Shown piece after piece: positions 25,228 through 35,008 of a stretch of 42,218 bases of DNA (position 1 is the first letter of the stretch; each line of letters opens with the position of its first letter). The position numbers and the translations under genes are program-made. The notes beneath the pieces were generated by a model that was given only the letters and a program-made list of their open reading frames with translations, was not told the origin of the DNA and ran no database searches. The stretch is from NCBI RefSeq assembly GCF_004358675.1, contig NZ_SMZO01000033.1, forward strand, positions 1 to 42,218, read 5' to 3'. This DNA comes from Meridianimarinicoccus aquatilis. GTDB lineage: Bacteria > Pseudomonadota > Alphaproteobacteria > Rhodobacterales > Rhodobacteraceae.

Positions 25228-25308
25228 AGGGGAAGATGACGGGCGGTGGTCTGTCGTTTAACCGTCGGAGTGGAGGCTCTGACCTATCAAAAAGTCTGGG
25301 AGGACATC

Positions 25309-26328
25309 ATGAAAAAGTTGCTCATCGGCACTGCGCTTGTCACCATTGCAACTGCTGGTTCGGCGTTGGCTGACGATCACGCCACGTCCGCGTGCCTGAT
25401 CACCAAAACCGACACAAACCCGTTCTTCGTCAAGATGCGTGAAGGCGCGGCTGCGGCTGCCGAAGCGGCTGGAATAACACTTAATTCCTACGCAGGTCAG
25501 GTCGATGGCGACAACGAAGCACAGGTTGCTGCGATTGAAACCTGCATTGCAAATGGCGCGTCCGGCATTCTAATAACCGCATCCGACACTGCGGCCATCG
25601 TGCCATCCGTTGAACAAGCCCGCGAAGCTGGTCTGCTGGTGATCGCGCTGGACACGCCGCTCGATCCGATCGATGCAGCTGACGCGACATTCGCAACTGA
25701 CAACTTTCTTGCTGGTGAGTTGATCGGACAGTGGGCTGCGGCCACCTTGGGTGACGACGCGGCCAACGCGAAGATCGCCATGCTTGATCTTGCGATCAGC
25801 CAGCCCACCGTTGGTGTTTTGCGCGACCAAGGCTTTCTGACGGGGTTCGGCATCGACACTGTTGATGTGAACAGGTGGGGCGACGAAACAGACGAGCGTA
25901 TCATCTGTAACGAAGTGACAGCCGGTAACGAAGAGGGCGGTCGCACAGCGATGGAAAACTGCCTTGCCGTCGATCCAGAGATCAACGTGGTTTATACCAT
26001 CAACGAGCCTGCTGCTGCGGGTGCCTATGAAGCGCTGGCTGCAATCGGCCGTGAAGATGACGTGCTGATCGTGTCTGTGGACGGCGGTTGCCCGGGTATT
26101 CAAAACGTTGCGGATGGCGTGATTGGCGCGACCAGCCAACAGTACCCATTGTTGATGGCGTCCCTCGGTATCGAAGCGATTGTTAAATACGCGGCTGACG
26201 GGACTCTGCCAGAAAACACACCGGGTAAAAATTTCCTGGATACGGGCGTGTCCCTTGTCACAGGTCAACCTGCAGATGGCGTTGAGTCGATCGACGTGGC
26301 TGAAGGCACAGACCGCTGCTGGGGCTAA
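25309..26328 (+). CDS. frcB: Fructose-type sugar ABC transporter, periplasmic binding protein (FrcB)
   Basis: 339 residues. ATG 25309 follows TGGGAGGA and opens a classic signal peptide [21 protein letters not shown]; an upstream start would spoil it. The mature protein starts with [21 protein letters not shown] and continues with [41 protein letters not shown] and [23 protein letters not shown]. These agree closely with FrcB of rhizobia, a binding protein for fructose that also takes ribose and mannose. It is the first gene of frcBCA; a terminator-like hairpin after it implies more binding protein than membrane parts. Confidence 0.93.
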   Translation: MKKLLIGTALVTIATAGSALADDHATSACLITKTDTNPFFVKMREGAAAAAEAAGITLNSYAGQVDGDNEAQVAAIETCIANGASGILITASDTAAIVPSVEQAREAGLLVIALDTPLDPIDAADATFATDNFLAGELIGQWAAATLGDDAANAKIAMLDLAISQPTVGVLRDQGFLTGFGIDTVDVNRWGDETDERIICNEVTAGNEEGGRTAMENCLAVDPEINVVYTINEPAAAGAYEALAAIGREDDVLIVSVDGGCPGIQNVADGVIGATSQQYPLLMASLGIEAIVKYAADGTLPENTPGKNFLDTGVSLVTGQPADGVESIDVAEGTDRCWG

Positions 26329-26402
26329 ATCCTGCGGTCTCGGTGTGATCACATCCTGACAGAACCAATGAGATGGGCGGCAAACTGCTGCCCGTTTCAA
26401 GC

Positions 26403-26425
26403 ACGGCCTTACTAAGGCCGTTTTT
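26403..26425 (+). terminator. Rho-independent terminator between frcB and frcC
   Basis: A perfect 8-bp stem, ACGGCCTT (26403-26410) and AAGGCCGT (26414-26421), with a 3-nt loop and a run of five T. It is 75 nt after the frcB stop and 25 nt before frcC. Partial read-through would give excess FrcB. Confidence 0.8.
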
Positions 26426-26449
26426 AAAATTCGGTATTGGAGGGCGCAG

Positions 26450-27520
26450 ATGACCGAAAGTCAAAGCTATGAAGACGTGGTCAAAGATAAGACAGAGACG
26501 CATTTCGCACAGTTCGAAGACGAGCGGAAAGGTCTGATCGGCAAGGTCCAGCACGCGCTTCATCTCAATCCAGCTCTTGTACCTCTGATCATTTTGGTGA
26601 CGGCGATCGGGTTGTTCGGAATGATCCTTGGCCAGCGGTTCTTTTCTCCCGGCACACTGACGCTGATCCTCCAACAAGTGCAGATCGTCGGCGTTTTGGC
26701 AGCCGCGCAAACCCTCGTTATTCTGACGGCTGGAATTGACCTTTCTGTGGGCGCAATTGCGGTGCTATGCACGGTGATCATGGGGCAATTCACGTTTCGC
26801 TATGGGGTGCCTGCGGAACTGAGCCTACTGATCGGGCTCGCCTTTGGGGGCGGTATCGGGGCGATCAGCGGGTTCCTTGTGAGTCGCGTGAAAATCCCGC
26901 CTTTCATTGTGACCTTGGGCATGTGGCAGATTGTTCTAGCGTCCACCTATCTGTTTTCACGTAATGAAACCCTGCGCAGCAGTGATCTGCGCGCAGATGC
27001 GCCGGCGCTTTTGTTCTTGGGCAACAAAATTCAGATTGGCGGGGCGAATTTCACCTTTGGTGTCATCTTGATGATCCTGATCTTTGTCGCCCTTGCATAT
27101 GCGTTGCGCGCGACGGCTTGGGGGCGCCATGTCTATGCTGTGGGCGATGACCCAGAGGCCGCGCAACTGGCCGGTGTGAACGTCCATAAAACCTTGATGT
27201 CGGTATATATAATGGCAGGTCTGATCTGTGCAGTGGCCGCGTGGGTGATGATCGGGCGATTCAGTTCGGTATCGCCATCGGCGTCGACCGGTGTGATCGG
27301 GAATATCCAGTCGATAACGGCGGTGGTTATTGGCGGCATATCCCTGTTCGGTGGTCGCGGATCGATTTTCGGTGCCTTCTTTGGTGCCTTGATTGTGGGT
27401 GTGTTTGAAATGGGCCTGCGTATGGCAGGGGCTGATCCGCAATGGACATTCCTGTTGATCGGCATGTTGATCATTGGCGCCGTGGCGCTTGACCAGTGGA
27501 TTAGAAAGGTATCGTCATGA
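26450..27520 (+). CDS. frcC: Sugar ABC transporter permease (FrcC)
   Basis: 356 residues with a long hydrophilic N-terminus (about 40 residues) and about ten membrane helices of the RbsC/BPD_transp_2 family. Landmarks are QTLVILTAGIDLSVGAI, PPFIVTLGMWQI and AVGDDPEAAQLAGVNV. FrcC forms the inner-membrane channel of the fructose transporter. The gene begins after the intercistronic terminator and its stop overlaps frcA (ATGA). Confidence 0.92.
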   Translation: MTESQSYEDVVKDKTETHFAQFEDERKGLIGKVQHALHLNPALVPLIILVTAIGLFGMILGQRFFSPGTLTLILQQVQIVGVLAAAQTLVILTAGIDLSVGAIAVLCTVIMGQFTFRYGVPAELSLLIGLAFGGGIGAISGFLVSRVKIPPFIVTLGMWQIVLASTYLFSRNETLRSSDLRADAPALLFLGNKIQIGGANFTFGVILMILIFVALAYALRATAWGRHVYAVGDDPEAAQLAGVNVHKTLMSVYIMAGLICAVAAWVMIGRFSSVSPSASTGVIGNIQSITAVVIGGISLFGGRGSIFGAFFGALIVGVFEMGLRMAGADPQWTFLLIGMLIIGAVALDQWIRKVSS

Positions 27521-28287
27521 CCCAGCAACAACCCATCCTTTCCGGCAAGAACCTTGTGAAACGCTATGGCAAGGTCACGGCTCTCGATCACTGCGATTTC
27601 GAATTGTATCCGGGAGAGATTTTGGCGGTGATCGGTGACAACGGGGCGGGGAAATCTTCGCTGATCAAGGCCTTGTCAGGTGCTGTGGTCCCTGATGCAG
27701 GCGAGGTCTATCTTGAGGGCAAGAAGGTCAATTTCAAATCCCCGATCGATGCGCGCCATGCCGGCATTGAAACGGTCTACCAGACGCTTGCCATGTCGCC
27801 AGCCCTGTCGATTGCAGACAATATGTTCATGGGCCGTGAAATCCGCAAATCGGGGTTCATGGGGAAGGTGCTGGGCCAACTTGATAAGAAGAAGATGGAG
27901 GCGTTCGCGCGTGATAAGCTGTCCGAGCTTGGGCTGATGACGATCCAGAACATCAACCAAGCGGTCGAGACGCTTTCAGGTGGTCAGCGCCAGGGTGTGG
28001 CCGTGGCACGTGCCGCTGCGTTCGGGTCCAGGGTGATTATCCTCGACGAACCGACCGCAGCCCTTGGCGTAAAAGAATCTCGCCGTGTCTTGGAACTGAT
28101 CCTTGATGTGCGTTCACGCGGTACCCCGATCATTCTGATCAGCCACAACATGCCCCACGTATTCGAGGTTGCAGACCGTATCCACGTGCACCGACTTGGC
28201 AAACGACTGTGTGTGATCGATCCGAAAGACTACACCATGTCAGATGCTGTCGCATTCATGACGGGCGCAAAAGAGGCCCCAGCGTAG
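27517..28287 (+). CDS. frcA: Sugar ABC transporter ATP-binding protein (FrcA)
   Basis: 256 residues with one ATPase domain, unlike the double-domain RbsA/XylG proteins. Walker A is GDNGAGKSSLIK, the signature LSGGQRQGVAVARA, Walker B VIILDEPTAALG, and the H-loop LISHNMPHV. A single-domain ATPase of this length is the FrcA pattern. It starts on the frcC stop. No frcK-like kinase gene follows, unlike the rhizobial operon. Confidence 0.92.
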   Translation: MTQQQPILSGKNLVKRYGKVTALDHCDFELYPGEILAVIGDNGAGKSSLIKALSGAVVPDAGEVYLEGKKVNFKSPIDARHAGIETVYQTLAMSPALSIADNMFMGREIRKSGFMGKVLGQLDKKKMEAFARDKLSELGLMTIQNINQAVETLSGGQRQGVAVARAAAFGSRVIILDEPTAALGVKESRRVLELILDVRSRGTPIILISHNMPHVFEVADRIHVHRLGKRLCVIDPKDYTMSDAVAFMTGAKEAPA

Positions 28288-28428
28288 CGTCGTTCATAGA
28301 GTGTAACACCTGTACTCCCACGCGGAATGGCGCGCTGGTTGACGCCGTCGACGTTTGCCCAATTTGCAGGTTGATGGTGCGCGACAGGGTCTTGAGATGG
28401 CCGCTGTGCCTCTTGCAGGTGGTGCGTG

Positions 28429-29196
28429 CTAAAAGCGGGCGCTGATACCCAGAACCGGACCGCTCAGGGTCAAGGTCACGTCGCGCCCGTCCAAATCCTT
28501 GTCGATATCCATGTGGCTGTATCCAGCACGCAAGGCCCATGTTTCGTTAAAGCTGTATTCAACGGTCGCGGTGGCTTGCCAACTCATCTCAGATGCGTTT
28601 CCGATTCCAAAGCCGCCAATATCGGCCAAGGCTGACGCGCTCCATCGATCCGAGATCGGAAGCTGAACGCGGAAACCAACAAGCGGGTCGACCCACCGGT
28701 CACCGTCTGTAAACGAACGTGTCGGCAAGGTGTTTGCGTTCAGAGTGACGTCAAGATCAAGATCATAGGCGCGAAACCCGCCTGCGATGTCGACTTGCGC
28801 TGCCGCTGTCTCAGAAACCCGCCATGTGGCATAGCCTGACGCGATGGACAGGGTCGTCTCCACCGTGGCTGACCGAAAGGCTGCACCAAATGGCGTGTCC
28901 TTGGATGCGGTCAGGTTTGTGTGGTTGAGATCAAGAATAAATCCGAGCTTCTCAGACTGTGCTTCGAAGGCGCCAAAAAACGCCGCATCAAGCTTTTCAA
29001 GCACATCGGCGAAACTCAGCTCGGTTTCCAACGTGCCTTGCGCTGTTTCAATGGACGTATCGAGCCCGGCCATCCAACCATAAAGCGTCGCAGAGTAGGC
29101 CCAATCACCGGCATGCGCAAAAGTCGGAAGGCAAGCAGCCGCAACCAGCGCGATACGTCGCGTCTTTTGACGGTGTGTGTGCGGTTTACGGCGCAT
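28429..29196 (-). CDS. Outer-membrane beta-barrel protein
   Basis: 255 residues with a basic, signal-peptide N-terminus cleaved near FAHA-GDW. The mature part alternates polar and apolar residues in many short strands (AYSATLYGWMAGLD, LGFILDLNHTNLT, ATVEYSFNETWALRAGYSHMD) and ends in SARF, a terminal Phe being typical of outer-membrane barrels. About eight to ten strands are possible. Family not certain. It converges with frcA and there are 140 bp of sequence between them. Confidence 0.78.
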   Translation of the reverse strand: MRRKPHTHRQKTRRIALVAAACLPTFAHAGDWAYSATLYGWMAGLDTSIETAQGTLETELSFADVLEKLDAAFFGAFEAQSEKLGFILDLNHTNLTASKDTPFGAAFRSATVETTLSIASGYATWRVSETAAAQVDIAGGFRAYDLDLDVTLNANTLPTRSFTDGDRWVDPLVGFRVQLPISDRWSASALADIGGFGIGNASEMSWQATATVEYSFNETWALRAGYSHMDIDKDLDGRDVTLTLSGPVLGISARF

Positions 29197-29401
29197 GGCA
29201 TCCTCCCGATGGATTTGTTTACGCTACATCATCGTCCGAGAAGCGTGGCCAAGACAACAGGATGTCTAAAGATAGGGCAACTTGGTTTTGCATGCTGCCG
29301 AGGGCGTGCATCTTATGCAACACTCTGGTTCGTGGCGCCAATCTGTGGCTTAGTTGGCGGAAATGAACTGTTCACATGCCAACAGCATGAGAGGAGCCAC
29401 C

Positions 29402-30055
29402 ATGCAGACACGGCGAAATTTCATCACCACTGCCACAGCGCTGGCGACGACCGGACTTTGTGCGCCCGCTTTGGCGCAGTCGGGTCGCAGTCAGTGGGCA
29501 TCGTGGGACGCGCAAGTAACCCCGTTTGGGTATGATCTGACGACATCCAATCCTTGGAATTTGCACCCGCGATTTTTGCCGGTTCGGGTCACGGCAAAAC
29601 CGGGTTTGAAGGCAGGTGATATCCATGTGGATGCCGTAGCGCGATATCTTTACCATATCGAACCCGGCGGGACCGCGATGCGCTTTGGCGTCGCCATTGC
29701 ACGCGGCGATCTTTACGAGCCGGGGACGTATACAATCCGCCGCAAGGCAAAATGGCCGCGTTGGACGCCAACACCCGACATGATCAAACGCGATCCGGCT
29801 GAATATGCGCAATTCGCCGACGGCATGGATGGCGGCCCGCGCAACCCTTTGGGGTCACGCGCGCTCTACCTCTATATCGGCGATCGGGACACGTATCTGC
29901 GTATACACGGAACGCCCTATCCCCGTTCGATCGGGGGTCGCGCCAGTTCAGGCTGTGTGCGTATGGCAATGCCGCACATAAACGCGCTCTATGACCAAAT
30001 CAGCACGGGGGCGACGGCGTACCTGTATTCACCGAACCGGGTTGCGAGCACCTGA
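29402..30055 (+). CDS. L,D-transpeptidase (YkuD domain), Tat-exported
   Basis: 217 residues from ATG 29402, the start that gives a Tat-type signal peptide (TRRNFITTATALATTGLCAPALA). The YkuD domain (about 75-215) has FGVAIARGDLYEPGTYTIRR, then catalytic His169 in IHGTPYP and Cys185 in SSGCVRM. Such periplasmic enzymes make 3-3 cross-links in peptidoglycan or attach proteins to it. An upstream in-frame extension to 29354 would hide the Tat signal. It appears monocistronic. Confidence 0.9.
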   Translation: MQTRRNFITTATALATTGLCAPALAQSGRSQWASWDAQVTPFGYDLTTSNPWNLHPRFLPVRVTAKPGLKAGDIHVDAVARYLYHIEPGGTAMRFGVAIARGDLYEPGTYTIRRKAKWPRWTPTPDMIKRDPAEYAQFADGMDGGPRNPLGSRALYLYIGDRDTYLRIHGTPYPRSIGGRASSGCVRMAMPHINALYDQISTGATAYLYSPNRVAST

Positions 30056-30073
30056 AGTGCTCTGTTTCACGGT

Positions 30074-30361
30074 TTAGGTTGCAACTTCGTCAGGCGCACG
30101 CGTGCAAATCGGTCGTCCATCGCGGCTGCGCAGCGGAAGCAGCGTTGCTTCGACGGGGCCGTCATGCAGATACCAATAGCAGCCGTCTTCGGGCAGCACT
30201 TTCACGGCCTGAAGGTTCTGATTGGGCGCGGCAAGGGCGATCACGCCTTCGGGTAGAGTTTCGATATACGCGACCTCGGTCGGGTCGGACGACGTGATAG
30301 GAACATCGCAAGCTGCAAGAGCCAACAGCAGGGCGGTCAGACAAACAAAGTGTGACTTCAT
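30074..30361 (-). CDS. Small lipoprotein, unknown function
   Basis: 95 residues from ATG 30361. The signal peptide MKSHFVCLTALLLALAAC ends in a lipobox (LAAC) with the lipid-bearing Cys near residue 18. The mature part is short, with two further Cys residues (EDGCYWYLHDG and RPICTRAP) that may pair. GAGG lies about 10 nt upstream. The gene converges with the L,D-transpeptidase. No family recognised. Confidence 0.72.
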   Translation of the reverse strand: MKSHFVCLTALLLALAACDVPITSSDPTEVAYIETLPEGVIALAAPNQNLQAVKVLPEDGCYWYLHDGPVEATLLPLRSRDGRPICTRAPDEVAT

Positions 30362-30540
30362 CAAGAAAATACCTCGTCGCTCGAAAACGGCCCGCATCCG
30401 TGAACCTGATCGCACGATGAAACGAACCGGCCCCAAGGTCCAGCCGTTTCACAAACTTTCAACTATCTGAAGGGAACTCTAGAGATGCGCGGCGTCTGTT
30501 CTCTTTGCGAAGACAAGGCAGGAATTGATGCTGGGTGTGA

Positions 30541-30567
30541 CGGCGCCGTGCGCGACAGAAGGCGCCG
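30541..30567 (-). terminator. Hairpin downstream of ask (possible terminator)
   Basis: CGGCGCC (30541-30547) pairs with GGCGCCG (30561-30567) across a 13-nt loop, 20 nt after the ask stop. There is no T run, so the call is tentative. Confidence 0.35.
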
Positions 30568-30586
30568 CCGTAATAGAGCCTTAGTG

Positions 30587-32008
30587 TTACGCGACGCGCA
30601 GCTCAGGTATCGCGGCCGGAGAAACAAAGGCGTTGTGCAGCGCGACAATCACTGGCTTCAGTGTTTTGCGTTCCAGAATGAACTGAACATCAACATTGCG
30701 CGGCCCTTGCGTTGCCCCGATAGCTTCCATGCCACCGGCGGCAATCGCCTGAAGTCCGCGGCTCAGCACAGAAAGACCCTGCATGTCCCGACCGATAACC
30801 GAAACGATGCTCATCGGACGGGAAGACACCTTTGCCGATGGATAAAGAGTCGACAGATCGGTCTCTACCTTGCGAACCACCTTTGCCGGTGCATCGACAT
30901 AGTGGGTAATGGTGTTCGCATTCGACACTTTTGACACGATCCGCACATTGTACCGCGTGAGAATGTCTAGCACAGTGGCGTCATAGCCTTTCACACCAAC
31001 CATGTCCTGTTCGAACATTTCAAGCGCGATGATGTCGAGCCCGGTGACGATCTCTACTGCCGGGGATTGGGTTGGCTGATCGTCGATCAGTGTTCCGGGG
31101 TCCTGCTGGTCGAAAGCATTGGTCACCCGCAATGGCACTTGCGCCTGCCGCAGAACACGTGCGGCTTTAGGGTGGATGGCTTCCATCCCCATATTGGCCA
31201 GTTGATCCGCCACATCGTAATTTGTGCGCCCGAGTTTGCGAACCTTGTCTGCGCCAACCAGTTTCGGATCGGCGGATGACAGGTGAAACTCTTTGTGAAT
31301 TATCGCTTCGTCTGCCCCAAGAAGGGCCGCTAAACGCGAAAAGGTCACTTCGGAATAACCGCGATCAAATTCGCGCATCAAACCTTCGCGGCACTGTGCG
31401 TACCCTGTGACGATGGGCATTTCATTGGCGGCATCCAGACCATCCATCGCGGTCTTCAGGCGGTCTTCCAAGCTGAAGTCTGTCTGGTCCCGCCAGCCTG
31501 TCAGATCGACAAGTGTGGCGTTGACCCCGGCCCGTTGAAGCAAAAGCACGGCAACCAAAGCGGAGTGTGCTTCGCCAAGTCCCGACAGCAATTCCCGGAT
31601 CTTTAGAAGATGGTCCGCAAGCCGGAAGTGCCCATAGGAACAAAGCCGCTCAAGGTCGCTCAGGCAGTTGCGCGCGCCGTTGATGCGCTCACGGACGAAC
31701 GCTTCGGCTTCTTGCAGGTCGCTTGGATGAGACAGCAGGCGGTCGTGCTCGGCACACATGGCGCGTTCGACCTGTTGCAATGCGGCGTTCCAGTCTTGGC
31801 CTTCGGTCGATGTGTACAGGGCATATACACCGGCCTTTCCGGTCTTCTTGTGTTCAAGAAGGAGGTCGGTGATGCCGCCAAATGCGGACACGACGAACAC
31901 CCGGCCATAAAGGTCGGTTTTGGCCCGATCACCAATGAACAAAGACTGCACAAGTTCATCAAGGCGGGACATGGATGTCCCGCCGATCTTTTCAACGGTC
32001 AGGCTCAT
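30587..32008 (-). CDS. ask: Ectoine-type aspartate kinase (Ask_Ect)
   Basis: 473 residues from ATG 32008 (MSLTVEKIGGTSMSR). It phosphorylates L-aspartate, the first step towards aspartate semialdehyde and 2,4-diaminobutyrate. The kinase part has KIGGTSM and VSAFGGITDLLLEHKKTGK, and later GYSEVTFSRLAALL and AIHPKAARVL. The C-terminal third has two ACT domains (GYDATVLDILTRYNVRIVSK and IVSVIGRDMQGLSVLSRGL). This diverged aspartate kinase type is found in ectoine operons and is thought to be less inhibited by threonine and lysine. It is 1 nt from ectC. Confidence 0.93.
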   Translation of the reverse strand: MSLTVEKIGGTSMSRLDELVQSLFIGDRAKTDLYGRVFVVSAFGGITDLLLEHKKTGKAGVYALYTSTEGQDWNAALQQVERAMCAEHDRLLSHPSDLQEAEAFVRERINGARNCLSDLERLCSYGHFRLADHLLKIRELLSGLGEAHSALVAVLLLQRAGVNATLVDLTGWRDQTDFSLEDRLKTAMDGLDAANEMPIVTGYAQCREGLMREFDRGYSEVTFSRLAALLGADEAIIHKEFHLSSADPKLVGADKVRKLGRTNYDVADQLANMGMEAIHPKAARVLRQAQVPLRVTNAFDQQDPGTLIDDQPTQSPAVEIVTGLDIIALEMFEQDMVGVKGYDATVLDILTRYNVRIVSKVSNANTITHYVDAPAKVVRKVETDLSTLYPSAKVSSRPMSIVSVIGRDMQGLSVLSRGLQAIAAGGMEAIGATQGPRNVDVQFILERKTLKPVIVALHNAFVSPAAIPELRVA

Positions 32009-32009
32009 G

Positions 32010-32408
32010 TCAGGCCGTCTCCTGTTCCTCAGCGGCGGCATATGATCCATCTGCTCGGTGAACCTCTGTTCCGGTTACCGGCGGATTGAAGCAGCACGCC
32101 ATGACCAGTTCTTCTTCCGACCGTAATGTGTGCCTGTCATGCAGGTTCAGGGCATACATCACACCGGGGCGGATTTCATGGGTTTCACCCGTGGCCAAAT
32201 CGGTGATCGACCCCTTGCCCGACATGCAATAGACGCTTTCGAAGTGGTTCTTGTATTCGAACGTATGCTCGGAACCGGCCTCAAGCGTGGTGATGTGAAA
32301 CGAAAAGCCCATCTTGTCATCGGCAAGCAGCATGCGAACCGAAGTCCAGCGTGCATCCGAAACTTCACGCTCGGTGCCTTTGATCTTATGAAGGTCGCGT
32401 ACGATCAT
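32010..32408 (-). CDS. ectC: L-ectoine synthase
   Basis: 132 residues, a cupin. It cyclises N-gamma-acetyl-2,4-diaminobutyrate to ectoine, releasing water, in the cytosol. The metal-binding residues known for the family are at the expected places: Glu57, Tyr85 and His93 ([11 protein letters not shown]). Length is normal. It lies 1 nt upstream of ask and 5 nt after ectB. Confidence 0.97.
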   Translation of the reverse strand: MIVRDLHKIKGTEREVSDARWTSVRMLLADDKMGFSFHITTLEAGSEHTFEYKNHFESVYCMSGKGSITDLATGETHEIRPGVMYALNLHDRHTLRSEEELVMACCFNPPVTGTEVHRADGSYAAAEEQETA

Positions 32409-32413
32409 TGGGA

Positions 32414-33706
32414 TTACTCCGCTGCGATTTTGGTTGTTTCTGACAGAACTTCGCGGGCCGACTGGATCACGATTTCCAGACCTTCGCGCAGGACTTCGTG
32501 GGGCGTCGTCAGCGGCGCAAGGACCTTAACCACCTGATCGTTATTGCCGGAGGTTTCGATCACCAAGCCATGCTCGAACGCACGAGCGCAAATCGCTCCG
32601 GCCAATTCGCCGGTGCCCACATCGACCCCCAGCATCATTCCGCGCCCTTTGAGGTAAGCGCCGGGAACAAGATCAATCAGCTTTTGCAATTCGGCCGTCA
32701 CAAGCGCTGATTTCTCAGCCAGGTCCAGTTGAAAGCGGTCATCGGCCCAGAACTTTTCGATCGCAATCCGTGCCGTGATGAACGCATGGGTATTGCCGCG
32801 GAATGTGCCGTTATGCTCTGCCGGGCCGAAAACGTCACTTTCAGGTCGGATCAGCGTCAATGCCAGCGGCAGCCCGAAGCCAGAAATGGACTTCGCCATG
32901 GTAATGATGTCGGGCATCACACCCATCTCGTCAAACGAGAAGAAGGTCCCTGTACGGCCGCAACCGGATTGGATGTCGTCCGCGATCAGCAAGGCCCCGT
33001 GCCGCTTGGCGATGTCAGCGATTTTGCGAACCCACTCAGGAGAGGCGGCGTTCAGCCCACCTTCGCCTTGTACGGGCTCGAACAGGATCGCCGCCGGCGC
33101 GTCAATGCCACCTGATCCATCGGACAGCATCTTGTCCAGCAAATCGGCGCTATCAAGCCCCGCTACATAGCCTTCGAAAGGGACGCGGGTAACGCCCGAT
33201 GTGTCCATTCCGGCACCGCCCCGGTGGTAGCCATTCCCGGTCGCCGCAAGCGCGCCCATCGTCACGCCATGAAAGCCGTTGGTAAAAGCGATGATGTTTG
33301 TGCGCCCGGTCTTCTTGCGGGCGATTTTCATCGCGGCCTCGACTGCGTTGGCGCCTGTCGGGCCTGTAAACATAACTCGGTGATCCATGCCGCGAGGGCG
33401 CAGGATATGCCGCTCAAAGGCGGATAGGAAGTTGGCCTTTGCATCAGTGTGCAAATCCAGCGCATGAGCCAGGCCGTCACCCGCGATGTGATCGATCAAC
33501 GCGGTCTTCATGTCAGGGTCGTTGTGGCCATAGTTCAGCGACGAACATCCAGCCAGAAAATCGATATAGCGGTTGCCCTCGGCGTCGAACATTTCCGATC
33601 CGCTTGCATGGGTGAAAAGGGCAGGGATGCCGCGGCAATAGGAACGCGCTTCGCTCTCGCGGCGCTTGAAAATGGCAATATCGGTCGTAGCCATGTCTTT
33701 GGGCAT
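32414..33706 (-). CDS. ectB: L-2,4-diaminobutyrate aminotransferase
   Basis: 430 residues, class III PLP aminotransferase. It makes 2,4-diaminobutyrate from aspartate semialdehyde and glutamate. Landmarks include [52 protein letters not shown] and [18 protein letters not shown], the Lys of which should hold PLP. ATG 33706 has AAAGGACG about 7 nt upstream. It lies between ectA and ectC. Confidence 0.97.
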   Translation of the reverse strand: MPKDMATTDIAIFKRRESEARSYCRGIPALFTHASGSEMFDAEGNRYIDFLAGCSSLNYGHNDPDMKTALIDHIAGDGLAHALDLHTDAKANFLSAFERHILRPRGMDHRVMFTGPTGANAVEAAMKIARKKTGRTNIIAFTNGFHGVTMGALAATGNGYHRGGAGMDTSGVTRVPFEGYVAGLDSADLLDKMLSDGSGGIDAPAAILFEPVQGEGGLNAASPEWVRKIADIAKRHGALLIADDIQSGCGRTGTFFSFDEMGVMPDIITMAKSISGFGLPLALTLIRPESDVFGPAEHNGTFRGNTHAFITARIAIEKFWADDRFQLDLAEKSALVTAELQKLIDLVPGAYLKGRGMMLGVDVGTGELAGAICARAFEHGLVIETSGNNDQVVKVLAPLTTPHEVLREGLEIVIQSAREVLSETTKIAAE

Positions 33707-33749
33707 GGAGCGTCCTTTCAGTAAATCATGAAATAGGTTTGGCGGCGGC

Positions 33750-34301
33750 TTAAGCTGCGGCGCGCAGGTGGGTTACCGATCGTGGCAGTGTGATCGTGAC
33801 CATGTGTTCGGTCGCGGCGGCGCCATCGAAGTGCAGTTCCCGCTCGAAATGCGGCTCGTCTGTTAACTCGCCACCAATGCTGCGGGCAAAGCTGCGGAAC
33901 AGCGCCCAAGAGGCTTCGTTGGATTTCGTGATGGTCGTCTTGAGATGTGTCGCATCGCGACATTCTTTACGCGCAACCAGATGCGCCAGCATCTTGCGGC
34001 CAAGGCCCAGACCGCGCGCTTCCTGGCTGACGGCGACTTGCCAGACAAAGAAAGCGCTGGCGCCGGGTATCATGTGACCGGAAATCCAGCCAACGATGTG
34101 GCCATTCAGTTGAGCGACAACACAGGTGTCGCGGAAATGATCGGCTTGGATCAGATTGCAGTACATCGAATTTTCGTCCAGTGGCCCGCACTTGCGTACC
34201 AGATTCCAGATTTCCGCCCCGTCTTCCGCAGTTGGTTTGCGCAAAAAGGGCACCCGCGTGTCCGGGTCCATCGTGTCTTGCTCAATCAGATCCTTTGGCA
34301 T
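33750..34301 (-). CDS. ectA: L-2,4-diaminobutyrate N-gamma-acetyltransferase
   Basis: 183 residues, GNAT fold. It acetylates the gamma-amino group of 2,4-diaminobutyrate using acetyl-CoA. The N-terminal FRKPTAEDGAEIWNLVRKC and the acetyl-CoA loop SQEARGLGLGRKMLAHLV are typical of EctA. It is the first gene of the ectABC-ask operon, expected to respond to salt. Confidence 0.96.
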   Translation of the reverse strand: MPKDLIEQDTMDPDTRVPFLRKPTAEDGAEIWNLVRKCGPLDENSMYCNLIQADHFRDTCVVAQLNGHIVGWISGHMIPGASAFFVWQVAVSQEARGLGLGRKMLAHLVARKECRDATHLKTTITKSNEASWALFRSFARSIGGELTDEPHFERELHFDGAAATEHMVTITLPRSVTHLRAAA

Positions 34302-34332
34302 CTTCGGCTCTCACATTGTTTCTTTGATCGTC

Positions 34333-34360
34333 AAATTACATGCGAAGATGAAATTTTCAA
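34333..34360 (-). promoter_or_regulatory. Candidate ectA promoter
   Basis: On the - strand TTGAAA (34355-34360), 16 nt, TAATTT (34333-34338) lie about 32-60 nt upstream of ectA, a reasonable -35/-10 pair. The spacer between ectA and ectR is AT-rich and would also hold an EctR site. Not tested. Confidence 0.4.
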
Positions 34361-34513
34361 CCCTGAGTCAGAAATTTGGCAAAAACCGACAAAAAAGGCC
34401 AAGAACAGCGCACATTTTCCCCGGCGGCGTCACGAATATGCTTTGGATGACAAAGTAATGTGAAATGTCCTTTGATTGTTGAAGGAGTCGCGCTTTGCGA
34501 TTACGCTTGTTCA

Positions 34514-35008
34514 ATGAACATGACAGGCCCCGACCGCATTGATGCCAGCCTTATCGCTCTGCGCCGTATTCTGCGCGCGACCGAGATCTATGCCCGTAAG
34601 TTGGCACAATCTGTTGGCCTGACGTCGTCGCAACTCAGGGTGCTGCAGATCGTTGCGGGCAAACCGGATGGAAGCGCCACCCCCAAAGAACTCGCGGTGC
34701 AGATGCGGTTGAGCCAAGGCACGATCACAACATTGGTCGATAAACTGGTGGCGCGCGGGCAGGTTGAGCGCGTTCGATCTGATGCCGACCGTCGTCAAAC
34801 GAACGTGGTTTTGACGGATGCAGGGCGCGCCACTGTCGACAATGCGCCGGACGCGCTACAGCAACGCTATGTGGCGTCGTTCGACGCGCTGGAAGATTGG
34901 GAGCAGGCGCAGCTTGTCGCGTCGCTGGAGCGCGTGGCGGCGATGCTTGATGCCGGCGAGATCGACGCATCGCCGGTGTTGACCATGGGTGATATCCATT
35001 CGGGATAG
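34514..35008 (+). CDS. ectR: MarR-family regulator, EctR-like
   Basis: 164 residues from ATG 34514. The winged-helix core is SSQLRVLQIVAGKPDGSATPKELAVQMRLSQGTITTLVDKLVARGQVERVRSDADRRQ in pattern: helix-turn-helix followed by the DRR wing. The N-terminal SLIALRRILRATEIYARKLAQSVGL is similar to EctR1 of methylotrophs, a repressor of ectoine genes. It is divergent from ectA. The start is uncertain: GAAGGAG at 34481-34487 is too far from ATG 34514, and an in-frame ATG at 34460 precedes it. Confidence 0.85.
   Translation: MNMTGPDRIDASLIALRRILRATEIYARKLAQSVGLTSSQLRVLQIVAGKPDGSATPKELAVQMRLSQGTITTLVDKLVARGQVERVRSDADRRQTNVVLTDAGRATVDNAPDALQQRYVASFDALEDWEQAQLVASLERVAAMLDAGEIDASPVLTMGDIHSG

Noticed and set aside
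28288-28428. A frcK-like kinase gene after frcA
   Set aside because: Only 140 bp before a convergent outer-membrane gene and no kinase motif.
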